Assembly (NCBI GenBank): GCA_030432455.1
Contig: JAUIHC010000003.1
Span: 1-19,357 of the forward strand
Source of the DNA: Phycisphaerae bacterium
GTDB taxonomy: Bacteria; Planctomycetota; Phycisphaerae; Phycisphaerales; SM1A02
Direction: 5' to 3'
DNA length: 19,357 bases
The notes under the pieces are model-generated. The model searched no databases, was not told where the DNA came from, and saw nothing but the letters and a program-made list of their open reading frames with translations. Of the stretch, positions 13,556-19,357 are shown one piece after another (within the stretch, counting starts at the first letter, position 1; every line of letters starts with the position of its first letter). The position numbers were made by a program, and so were the translations under genes.

Positions 13556-15187
13556 ATGACACGGACCCGTTGCGAGGCATTCTCCGATCGCTCCCCGATC
13601 CGCGTTCTCGGCCGACGAGCGCTGCTCCCGGCCCTCGCCGCGGCATCGGCGCTGCTCTCGCTCGGAGGGTGCGAGACCACCTACGCACCGCGGCAGACCC
13701 TCGACCTGCGACCCCGGGTGCTCGAAGTGGTCGATCATCACGGCGGCACCCGGCGGGTCACGCTCGTCCGGGACGACGTCTGGTACCAGTCGTTCGGTCC
13801 CGAGATCGAGGTGGTGGACGCCCGCGACGGGCTGCGGATCAGCACCGTCGAGGTCGCGCCGTGGGGCGAGATCGCCCCGATCAGCGACATGGTGATCGCG
13901 GGCGATGAACTCGTGGCGGTCCACGCCCGCGACCGGGTCGTCCGGTACGCCCTCGACAATCCGCGGCGACCGCGATTCCTCGCCGAGATCGACGCGGCGA
14001 CCCTGGGCATCGAGCCGCTGTTCCTGTCGGTCGAGAACGATCGGGTGTGGGTCTCCGGGGATGGCGGGACGACGCCCCTGGATGTTCGCGGGCTGGTCGA
14101 ACTCTCGAACGTTCCGAGTGAGGCCTCGGTGGGGCGGGTGGTGGCGACGAACGAGGGTCTGGTCGCGCCGGTCGGGCGACGGATCCTCGCCCTCGACGAC
14201 GGCCGCTACCTCGGGGCGGCGTCCGACCTGCGGCCGATCGAGGGACCGGTGGCCGAACTCGTGGATCCCGAGGGCGGCTTCGTGTTCCAGTTCGGAAGCG
14301 ACGAGGCGACCACGGTCGGCATCCTCGGACCCGATCTTCGGGAACGCGACCGCCGGGCGTTCCCGACCACGATCCACATCGCCCGCGTGCTGGGCGATCG
14401 GCTCTGGGCGGTCATGCCGACCGAGATCGTCACCTGGCCGATCGAGGCCGGCGGCGTGCTGGGCCCGCCGTTGTTCGTGCCGGTCAAGGGCGCCCGCGAC
14501 ATCGCGATGATCCGGGACAACTACTACGCGGTGGCGGGCACCTTCGGACGGGCGATCTACCGCTTCAAGGCCGACGGCACCGGGGATGCCGACGAGTTCG
14601 TCGCGGTCGAACGCAGTCCCGGGCGACTGGAGATGGCGGTCACCGACGGGCGGCGGGTCCTCGCGGGCGGCGTGGAGGGCAACTGGCTCTATCGCATCGG
14701 CGGAACGATCGAACTCAGCGACCGACCGCTCCGGTCGTCCACGCAGCAGGTCGGGGCGATCACCCTCGCCTGGTGCGAGGCGGCGATCGAGGAGGATGGT
14801 CGTTCGGTCCGGATCGATCCGGTCGGCGGCGACCCGTTCCAGTGGAGCCCGCCGCACGGCGGGACGGTGCACACCCTGGAGGCGGCGGGCGACCACGTCT
14901 GGGTCGGTCACGATTTCGGGGTTGCGGCGTTCGGGCTGCGGGACGGCGGGGTGGTCTCGGCGGGAGAGATCGTCGTCGAAGGTCCGGTGGTCTGGCTCTT
15001 CCGCCCCCGGGTCGGCGACGAGGTCTGTTTCGTCAGCGTGTTCGGCGGGATCGGAACCGCGGAGATCGTCCCCGATCCCGACGCCGATCCCGGTCTGGTC
15101 CGCATGGTCCGGCCCGAGGAGGCCGAGAAGGCCGAACGCGAGATGCGCGAGGCCGCGGGGCTCCCGCCCGCGCCGACCGCGGACTGA
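13556..15187 (+). CDS. Large lipoprotein, probable beta-propeller
   Basis: This encodes 543 residues from ATG 13556; an in-frame ATG at 13469 is less likely because it would put 29 residues before the signal. The N-terminus has arginines, a hydrophobic stretch (ALLPALAAASALLSL) and a lipobox LGGC with C39, so it should be lipidated and exported. The rest is rich in beta strands with repeated short patterns of the DxVWVxGDGG, DRLWAVMP, NYYAVAGTFGRAIYRF and DHVWVGHDFGVAAF kind, spaced about 45-60 residues. This suggests a beta-propeller of the kind seen in LVIVD or WD-like proteins. No catalytic motif is seen. The C-terminal 40 residues are charged. The function is unknown. It converges with nth 13 bp downstream. 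Confidence 0.82.
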   Translation: MTRTRCEAFSDRSPIRVLGRRALLPALAAASALLSLGGCETTYAPRQTLDLRPRVLEVVDHHGGTRRVTLVRDDVWYQSFGPEIEVVDARDGLRISTVEVAPWGEIAPISDMVIAGDELVAVHARDRVVRYALDNPRRPRFLAEIDAATLGIEPLFLSVENDRVWVSGDGGTTPLDVRGLVELSNVPSEASVGRVVATNEGLVAPVGRRILALDDGRYLGAASDLRPIEGPVAELVDPEGGFVFQFGSDEATTVGILGPDLRERDRRAFPTTIHIARVLGDRLWAVMPTEIVTWPIEAGGVLGPPLFVPVKGARDIAMIRDNYYAVAGTFGRAIYRFKADGTGDADEFVAVERSPGRLEMAVTDGRRVLAGGVEGNWLYRIGGTIELSDRPLRSSTQQVGAITLAWCEAAIEEDGRSVRIDPVGGDPFQWSPPHGGTVHTLEAAGDHVWVGHDFGVAAFGLRDGGVVSAGEIVVEGPVVWLFRPRVGDEVCFVSVFGGIGTAEIVPDPDADPGLVRMVRPEEAEKAEREMREAAGLPPAPTAD

Positions 15188-15193
15188 CCGCGG
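15177..15193. terminator. Short convergent stem-loop between lipoprotein and nth
   Basis: Two copies of CCGCGG (15177-15182, 15188-15193) flank ACTGA, whose TGA is the lipoprotein stop. The 6-bp stem is short and self-complementary, so this is a weak candidate. Confidence 0.25.
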
Positions 15194-15200
15194 CGTCCGA

Positions 15201-15908
15201 TCAGGCTCCCGCGTTCGAGCACCACCGTCGGCACAGCGCATCCTCGCCGCAGGTCGCGGCCCGCGCCTTGCAGACCCGGCGGCCGTGGAAGATCAGCAGG
15301 TGGCTGAGCAGGCACCACGACGGGCGGGGGAAGAGCGCCATGAGGTGCCGCTCGATGCGCTTCGGATCCTCCTCGTCCGCCGCGACCAGTCCGAAGCGTC
15401 GGCTGAGTCGTCCGACGTGGGTGTCCACGACCACGCCGTGGTTGATGCCGAAGGCGTTCCCGAGCACGACATTGGCGGTCTTCCGGGCGACGCCGGGAAG
15501 TTCGAGCAGTTCGTCCATGGTCGAGGGCACCTCGCCGCCGTGCCGGTCGGCGACGATGGTCATCGCCCCGTGCACCGACCTGGCCTTGTTCCGCCAGAAG
15601 TTCAGCGTTCGCACATGCGGTTCGATCTCCGCGGGCGTGACGGCGGCGTAGTGGGCGGGCGTGGGGAAGGCGGCGAAGAGCCCGGGCGTGGCCTTGTTCA
15701 CGCCGACGTCGGTGGCCTGGGCGGAGAGGATGGTCGCGACCAGCAGTTCGTGCGGGGTCGAGGCGTCCAGTTCGCACCGAGCGTCGGGATGCCGCCGACG
15801 CAGGGCGGCGAGGATCGAGGCCGCGCGGCGGCGATCGGTCTCGCTGCGTTCGGGAAGATCGAACGCCCGCTTGCTGCGGGGTCCGCCGACGGGAGGTGGA
15901 TCCATCAT
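15201..15908 (-). CDS. nth: Endonuclease III (DNA glycosylase/AP lyase)
   Basis: This encodes 235 residues. It would remove oxidised pyrimidines and cut abasic sites. The helix-hairpin-helix LPGVARKTANVV carries the catalytic lysine K143, and the catalytic aspartate is D162 in VVVDTHVGRLSRR. HELLVATILSAQATDVGVNK (53-72) is also typical. The C-terminal 4Fe-4S cysteines are C213, C220, C226 and C230, a spacing of C-x6-C-x5-C-x3-C. The usual spacing is C-x6-C-x2-C-x5-C, so the last two cysteines are shifted. The ATG at 15908 overlaps the upstream stop as ATGA, so translation is coupled to the membrane protein gene. Confidence 0.92.
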   Translation of the reverse strand: MMDPPPVGGPRSKRAFDLPERSETDRRRAASILAALRRRHPDARCELDASTPHELLVATILSAQATDVGVNKATPGLFAAFPTPAHYAAVTPAEIEPHVRTLNFWRNKARSVHGAMTIVADRHGGEVPSTMDELLELPGVARKTANVVLGNAFGINHGVVVDTHVGRLSRRFGLVAADEEDPKRIERHLMALFPRPSWCLLSHLLIFHGRRVCKARAATCGEDALCRRWCSNAGA

Positions 15909-16486
15909 CGCGGGGACGCCTCCCGGGGCCGTCCGGCCGAGGCGGCGCCGCTCGCGGCGATGGCGACCAGCACACAGACCAGCTCCGACGACATGAGCGT
16001 CGAGGCTCGGGCGTGCAGGGGATCGAAGGCCGCCTTGGCGACCGCGGCCGCCTCGCGGTCGTCGGCGAACACCGCGGCCCGCCACGCCTCGAGCGCCTCG
16101 GCCAGCGGTCCGGCGACGAGGGTCAGCGAGATCGCCAGCAGGATCGAGGCCGCCGCGATCGCCACGGTCGCGACGATCGCGAGTCGCCCCTGACCGCTCG
16201 GTCGGCCGCCCGCGAGGGCGATGGCGAGCCAGACGAGGCCGACCAGCACGAGCCGCACGGCGTCGGCGGCCACGAAGATCGGATTGGTCACGAAGCCCGC
16301 GACGAAACGGCCCGCGGCGTCGGGGTCGTCGGCGAAGAACCCGCGGGTCGCGGGGATCGCGACCTCGAGCTCGGGAAGGCGGGGAAAGGCGACCATGGCG
16401 GCGGCGGCGGGGGCGACGATCGCCGCGACCCATGCCGCCAGCGCCAGCCACCAGACGGACGCGAGCATCGGACGCATGGTCTTCAT
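15905..16486 (-). CDS. Predicted four-helix membrane protein
   Basis: This encodes 193 residues with four hydrophobic segments at about 10-33 (VWWLALAAWVAAIVAP), 71-93 (VRLVLVGLVWLAIALAG), 100-126 and 165-183. Between the first two is a loop with a FFADDPDAAGRFVAGFV segment. The pattern (a helix ending in VAPA, then a small loop and AGR) loosely recalls DUF4149-type proteins, but I do not claim membership. The start ATG 16486 overlaps the moaE stop as ATGA and the stop overlaps the nth start as ATGA, so it is the middle gene of a tightly coupled trio. Its role is unknown and is not explained by either neighbour. Confidence 0.8.
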   Translation of the reverse strand: MKTMRPMLASVWWLALAAWVAAIVAPAAAAMVAFPRLPELEVAIPATRGFFADDPDAAGRFVAGFVTNPIFVAADAVRLVLVGLVWLAIALAGGRPSGQGRLAIVATVAIAAASILLAISLTLVAGPLAEALEAWRAAVFADDREAAAVAKAAFDPLHARASTLMSSELVCVLVAIAASGAASAGRPREASPR

Positions 16487-16977
16487 CGCGGGGCCTCGAT
16501 GGGGGGAACGGCGGACTCGCAGAGGCGGGCACCGGCGGCGGGGGGTTCGATCGCGGTGGCCCGCGACGACCACGAGTCGCCGTCCCGCCATCGCTCCCGC
16601 TTCCAGATCGGAACCTCCGACTTGGTGCGGTCGATCGCCTCGCGACAGCCGGCGAAGGCGGCGTCCCGATGATCCGCCACCGCGACGATCGCGACCGCGG
16701 CGTCGCCGATCGGCACCCGGCCGATCGCGTGCCTGATCGTGAGGCGTCGAAGTCCATGTCGGCGGGCGATCTCGTCGGCGATGGTCCGCAGGAGGTGATC
16801 CGCGAGCGGCCGCGCGGCCTCGTAGTCGAGGGCCAGCAGCGGGCCGTGGGTCGGATGCGCTTCCGGTCGCGTGACCCCGACGAACCCGCAGATCCCGCCG
16901 CCGTCGCCGGCCCCGAGCGTGGGTTCCGGCACCGGTCCCTCGGTGATCTCGGTCTCGATGTGGGGCGTCGCGGACAT
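16483..16977 (-). CDS. moaE: Molybdopterin synthase catalytic subunit
   Basis: This encodes 164 residues. MoaE, with sulfur-loaded MoaD, converts precursor Z to molybdopterin. Motifs: GGGICGFVGVTRPEA (26-40), LALDYEAARPLADHLL (48-63), LTIRHAIGRVPIGDAAVAIVAVADHRDAAFAGCREAIDRTK (79-119) and VPIWKRE (122-128), with the catalytic lysines K119 and K126. The N-terminal 25 residues are extra and proline-rich. moaD and moaA are not in the window, though moaB lies about 1.4 kb away on the same strand. A TACCAT box ends 7 nt before the ATG, with CCGACA 17 nt further upstream. The stop overlaps the next start. Confidence 0.9.
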   Translation of the reverse strand: MSATPHIETEITEGPVPEPTLGAGDGGGICGFVGVTRPEAHPTHGPLLALDYEAARPLADHLLRTIADEIARRHGLRRLTIRHAIGRVPIGDAAVAIVAVADHRDAAFAGCREAIDRTKSEVPIWKRERWRDGDSWSSRATAIEPPAAGARLCESAVPPIEAPR

Positions 16978-16984
16978 GATCGGA

Positions 16985-17013
16985 ATGGTACGGGGCCGCA
17001 TGGTCGATGTCGG
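16985..17013 (-). promoter_or_regulatory. Promoter of moaE, leaderless (CCGACA, 17 nt, TACCAT)
   Basis: On the minus strand CCGACA (17008-17013) is 17 nt before TACCAT (16985-16990), which ends 7 nt before ATG 16977. It is the clearest promoter in the window. It overlaps the divergent promoter region of the TIM-barrel gene. Confidence 0.6.
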
Positions 17014-17023
17014 CGGGGCGTCG

Positions 17024-17029
17024 TAGAGT
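17024..17029 (+). promoter_or_regulatory. -10 box TAGAGT, leaderless start of the TIM-barrel gene
   Basis: TAGAGT ends 6 nt before ATG 17036. The box is back to back with the moaE promoter in a 58-bp divergent gap. Confidence 0.55.
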
Positions 17030-17035
17030 GGCGGC

Positions 17036-17848
17036 ATGTTCGATCGATCCGATGCTCGACCGTGGGTGACCGCGACGCTCGCGCCGCTGGCGTCGGACCC
17101 GCGGCTCGGTCTTGAAGTCGCGGCCACGCTTCCGGTGCGAGGCGTGCAGGTGTCGGCGGCCCAGCCGGGCACCCGGCCTCGGGATCTGGATCGCTCGGGG
17201 CGTCGGGATCTGGTCGCCGCGGCCCGCCGCCGCGAACTCGGCATCGCGGGCGTGGACGCGTGGTTCCCGACCGACGATCTCCTGACCGCCGCCACGATGG
17301 ACGATGCCGTGGAGCGACTGCTGGCGGCGGTCGAACTCGCGGCGGATCTCGGTCGCGTCGGCCTCTCGACCCGCTTTCCGGGGACGGGTGCGGACGATCC
17401 GATTCGGGCGGTGCTCGCCGCGGCGGCGCGACTCGGCGTCCCGGTCATCGATCACGCGGTGCCGCCCCGCGGCCGTCCGGCTCGTCCGCGTGCATCCGCG
17501 GCGGCGACGGGCCTCATCGTGCCCGGGGCGATCGAGTCGTCGGCCCCCGATGCCACGGGCGGGTGTTCGCTCGACGGTCTGGCGGTCGGCATCGATCCGC
17601 CGGCCTGGCTCGTCGCGGGGCTCGACCTTCTGGACGGGGCCGCTCGCGGGGTCGAGGCGGTCCGTCTCGCGGATCTGACCGTGGACGGCATGCGGGTGCC
17701 GCCGGGGGAGGCCGATGGACGGGTGGATCCCGCGGCGCTGGTCGCGGTCGCCCGCACCGGGGGATTCGAGGGACTTCCGCTGATCGACGCTCGCCGCTGG
17801 ACGCATCCGGTGGAGGGGGTGCGGGCGACGGTCGGGCGACTCGGCTGA
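17036..17848 (+). CDS. Sugar phosphate isomerase/epimerase-like TIM-barrel protein
   Basis: This encodes 270 residues. The text fits the xylose-isomerase-like / AP endonuclease 2 TIM barrel superfamily: VRGVQVSAAQPGTRPRDLDRSGRRDLVAAARRRELGIAGVDAWFP has the strand-helix-strand layout in which a residue range is compared to the sugar-binding strands. VERLLAAVELAADLGRVGLSTRFPG and GVPVIDHAV follow. Metal ligands of the family (Glu, Asp, His, Glu) cannot be placed with confidence; the usual conserved ligand glutamates are not obvious, so activity is uncertain. No signal peptide. The gene is divergent from moaE and convergent with moaB, so it is probably transcribed alone. The substrate is unknown. 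Confidence 0.65.
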   Translation: MFDRSDARPWVTATLAPLASDPRLGLEVAATLPVRGVQVSAAQPGTRPRDLDRSGRRDLVAAARRRELGIAGVDAWFPTDDLLTAATMDDAVERLLAAVELAADLGRVGLSTRFPGTGADDPIRAVLAAAARLGVPVIDHAVPPRGRPARPRASAAATGLIVPGAIESSAPDATGGCSLDGLAVGIDPPAWLVAGLDLLDGAARGVEAVRLADLTVDGMRVPPGEADGRVDPAALVAVARTGGFEGLPLIDARRWTHPVEGVRATVGRLG

Positions 17849-17893
17849 GGCTGGAGGCCATCGAGCTCGGGGTCTCGGAGTTCGGGCTTCGGT

Positions 17894-18439
17894 TCAGGCG
17901 TCGGGCGTCGGCCGCCCGCGAAGCTCCCAGACCGCGTGCGGCAGGACCGGCACCACGATCTCCCGCATCACCGACTCGACCGCCCGCAGCGATCCGGGAA
18001 TCGCGAAGACGAGGACGCCTCGGCCGTCGTCGGCGTCGGTGACGCCGGCGATCGCCCGGCTGAGGAGGCTCGCGGCGCCCACGTCGCGTCGGCCGAGGGC
18101 GCGGACATGCTCGCCGAAGCCGGGGAGTTCGAGCCGGAGTCGCGGGCGGACCACCTCCACCGTCCCGTCCCGGGGCCCCAGTCCCGTCCCTCCGGTCAGC
18201 ACGATCGCGTCGAGGTCGGTCGCCCCCGCGAGCTCGTCGAGCGCGGCGGCGAGCTCCCGCGGTTCGTCCCGAACCAGACGACGGTCCACGACCCGGAACC
18301 CCGCGTCGGTCGCGATCCGGCAGGCCGCATCGCCGCCGGTGTCGGTCGCGAGGGTGCGGGTGTCGCTCACGGTGACGATCGCCAGAGGGATGGGTCGGGC
18401 GGCGGCGGCGGTGCGGGCGCGGGCGTCGTGGTCGGTCAT
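17894..18439 (-). CDS. moaB: MoaB/MogA-type molybdenum cofactor biosynthesis protein
   Basis: This encodes 181 residues. Family motifs: LAIVTVSDTRTLATDTGG (residues about 19-36), AIVLTGGTGLGPRDGTVEVVRP with the GGTG...RD nucleotide/molybdopterin-binding loop, and LVFAIPGSLRAVESV (the family's PGSP/PGN region). Members adenylylate molybdopterin or are inactive paralogues. The central FGEHVRALGRRDVGAASLLSRAIAGV matches the fold's E(L/F)..R..S...G..A.LSRA.AG segment. The start ATG 18439 has only a weak purine-rich GAGA upstream and no TANNNT box. It is divergent from acpS with 29 bp between the two. Its neighbour moaE is 1.4 kb away. MoaB and MogA cannot be told apart here. Confidence 0.85.
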   Translation of the reverse strand: MTDHDARARTAAAARPIPLAIVTVSDTRTLATDTGGDAACRIATDAGFRVVDRRLVRDEPRELAAALDELAGATDLDAIVLTGGTGLGPRDGTVEVVRPRLRLELPGFGEHVRALGRRDVGAASLLSRAIAGVTDADDGRGVLVFAIPGSLRAVESVMREIVVPVLPHAVWELRGRPTPDA

Positions 18440-18456
18440 GTCTTTGGTCTCGGCGG

Positions 18457-18462
18457 TACGGT
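18457..18462 (+). promoter_or_regulatory. -10 box TACGGT, leaderless start of acpS
   Basis: TACGGT ends 6 nt before ATG 18469 in a 29-bp divergent gap. No Shine-Dalgarno site is present. Confidence 0.55.
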
Positions 18463-18468
18463 GCGTGC

Positions 18469-18879
18469 ATGCGGATCATCGGTCACGGCGTGGACCTCGT
18501 CGAGATCGCCCGGATCGAGCGGATGCTCGACGATCACGGCGATCGCTTCGTCGCGCGATGCTTCACCGCGGAGGAGCAGGCGTACGCGGACGCGTCCGCG
18601 GCGGTCCGCGGTGAGCGGTACGCCGCTCGTTTCGCGGCCAAGGAGGCGGTGCTCAAGGCGCTCGGGACCGGCCTCCGGGACGGGATCGAGTGGACGGACA
18701 TCGGGGTCGTCCGAAGCACCGCGGGAGCGCCGTCCGTCGTCCTGCAGGGCCGAGCCCTCGCGGTGTCGCAGGAGCGCGGCATCGAGCACTGGTCCCTCAG
18801 CCTCTCCCATGCGGGCGGGATGGCGATGGCGAGCGTGATCGCCTCGGGATCGGATCCGTCCCCGCCGTCCGAGAGGTAG
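18469..18879 (+). CDS. acpS: Holo-[acyl-carrier-protein] synthase
   Basis: This encodes 136 residues. It would transfer 4'-phosphopantetheine from CoA to the acyl carrier protein. Motifs: GHGVDLVEIARIERML with the magnesium-binding D9 at the N-terminus, FTAEEQAYAD (33-42), RYAARFAAKEAVLKALGTGL with the conserved E/K pair of (W/F)(A/S)xKEAxxKA, and HWSLSLSHAGGMAMASVIAS at the end. Length is slightly above the usual 120-125 because of a short serine/proline tail. It is divergent from moaB. The stop TAG (18877-18879) forms the first half of a TAGGAT box in front of the next gene. Confidence 0.93.
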   Translation: MRIIGHGVDLVEIARIERMLDDHGDRFVARCFTAEEQAYADASAAVRGERYAARFAAKEAVLKALGTGLRDGIEWTDIGVVRSTAGAPSVVLQGRALAVSQERGIEHWSLSLSHAGGMAMASVIASGSDPSPPSER

Positions 18880-18882
18880 GAT
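18877..18882 (+). promoter_or_regulatory. TAGGAT box overlapping the acpS stop
   Basis: TAGGAT ends 6 nt before ATG 18889. Its first three bases are the acpS stop codon. AGGA within it could also serve as a Shine-Dalgarno site at 7 nt spacing, so this start is ambiguous between leaderless and operon translation. Confidence 0.4.
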
Positions 18883-18888
18883 CCGGGC

Positions 18889-19357
18889 ATGGCACGACGA
18901 TCGGGACCCACGCTCTACGAGGCCATGTCCAGAAGCGCCGCGGCGGGGACGCCCTCGCCGTCGGCGGCGGGGCGACGGCCGACCTCCGATCCGGACCGAC
19001 CTGCCCAGCCGGCGCTGCTCACGCCGGGCTCGGCGGTGCGGGTGCCCGTGGGGTATGTCTGGGTGCTGGTCATCGTGGTCCTCGGTCTCTCCGTCGGCAG
19101 CTTCCTGCTCGGGCACGCCCGAGGGGTCGATGCGGGGCGGGTGGAGATGGAGCGAACCCTGACCGCGACGGATCAGGCGGCCCGGGAGACGGCTCGTCTG
19201 CGGGAGCCGGTCGTCGATCAGGTCCCCGCGGGGGGGCGGAACCCGGGGACGCCGTCCGAGTCCGTTCGGGCCGCCGACTCGGGGGGCGGGACACGCCCGT
19301 CGCCGATCCCGCCCGCCGACACCCGGCCCTCCGATGTGCTCGCGGAGCGGCGAGAGT
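18889..19357 (+). CDS. Membrane-anchored protein, N-terminal part (runs off window)
   Basis: The frame is open from ATG 18889 to the window end, 156 residues seen. It starts MARRSGPTLYEAMSRS, then a low-complexity Ala/Pro/Ser linker. A single hydrophobic helix lies at about 54-75 (VGYVWVLVIVVLGLSVGSFLLG), followed by a charged stretch (HARGVDAGRVEMERTL) and another Pro/Gly/Ser-rich region. The layout (short cytoplasmic head, one helix, flexible periplasmic linker) often precedes a C-terminal peptidoglycan-binding or SPOR-like domain, but that part is outside the window. The family is not recognised. The start is 9 bp after the acpS stop. Confidence 0.7.
   Translation, partial: MARRSGPTLYEAMSRSAAAGTPSPSAAGRRPTSDPDRPAQPALLTPGSAVRVPVGYVWVLVIVVLGLSVGSFLLGHARGVDAGRVEMERTLTATDQAARETARLREPVVDQVPAGGRNPGTPSESVRAADSGGGTRPSPIPPADTRPSDVLAERRE

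Noticed and set aside
13475..15241. 588-codon minus-strand frame
   Set aside because: It is antisense to the lipoprotein, whose lipobox and strand repeats are clear; the minus product is low-complexity.

Overview
The window is a gene-dense, very GC-rich bacterial chromosome segment. The bacterium is most likely a planctomycete, probably of the Phycisphaerae. This is inferred from gene content and style: a MoxR / DUF58 / BatA-VWA cluster, a CdsA with a variant signature, a C4 zinc-ribbon coiled-coil protein and a TPR protein fused to an iron-trafficking (YggX) domain. No rRNA or tRNA is present to confirm it. Because GC is so high, long open frames occur antisense to nearly every gene; these were treated as shadows.

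Layout. (1) 1-3193, plus strand: end of a MoxR-type AAA+ ATPase, then a DUF58 protein and a BatA-like VWA membrane protein, each joined by a GTGA stop/start overlap. (2) 3194-3497: gene-free, rich in hairpins. (3) 3498-6643, minus strand: TPR-YggX fusion, a MerR/excisionase-type HTH protein, a small exported protein and an HTH-plus-TPR regulator. (4) 6644-7454: long gene-free stretch with a 9-bp palindrome and three perfect 16-bp tandem repeats. (5) 7455-8281, plus strand: two stand-alone receiver-domain response regulators. (6) 8325-10488, plus strand: CutC-like protein, dihydroorotate dehydrogenase and a zincin-like protein. (7) 10507-13478, minus strand: zinc-ribbon coiled-coil protein, CdsA, rhodanese, RecX and a small TPR protein. 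(8) 13556-15187, plus strand: a large lipoprotein. (9) 15201-16977, minus strand: MoaE, a four-helix membrane protein and endonuclease III, coupled by ATGA overlaps. (10) 17036-19357: TIM-barrel protein (+), MoaB (-), AcpS (+) and the start of a membrane-anchored protein (+).

Most of the window is housekeeping: UMP, phospholipid, molybdopterin and acyl-carrier-protein maturation, DNA repair and RecA control. The 4310-8281 block is different. It carries regulators and signalling proteins, has longer leaders and uses Shine-Dalgarno sites.

Two observations stand out. First, eight genes, most of them first in their transcription unit, carry a TA(C/G)NNT hexamer ending 6-8 nt before the ATG, nearly always without a Shine-Dalgarno site. 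This is the signature expected of leaderless mRNAs. Second, an XRE-like HTH/TPR regulator is followed after 22 bp by a small protein with a signal peptide, and a palindrome lies just upstream. This is the architecture of RRNPP-type peptide-sensing systems, but in an unexpected lineage. That reading is a hypothesis only.
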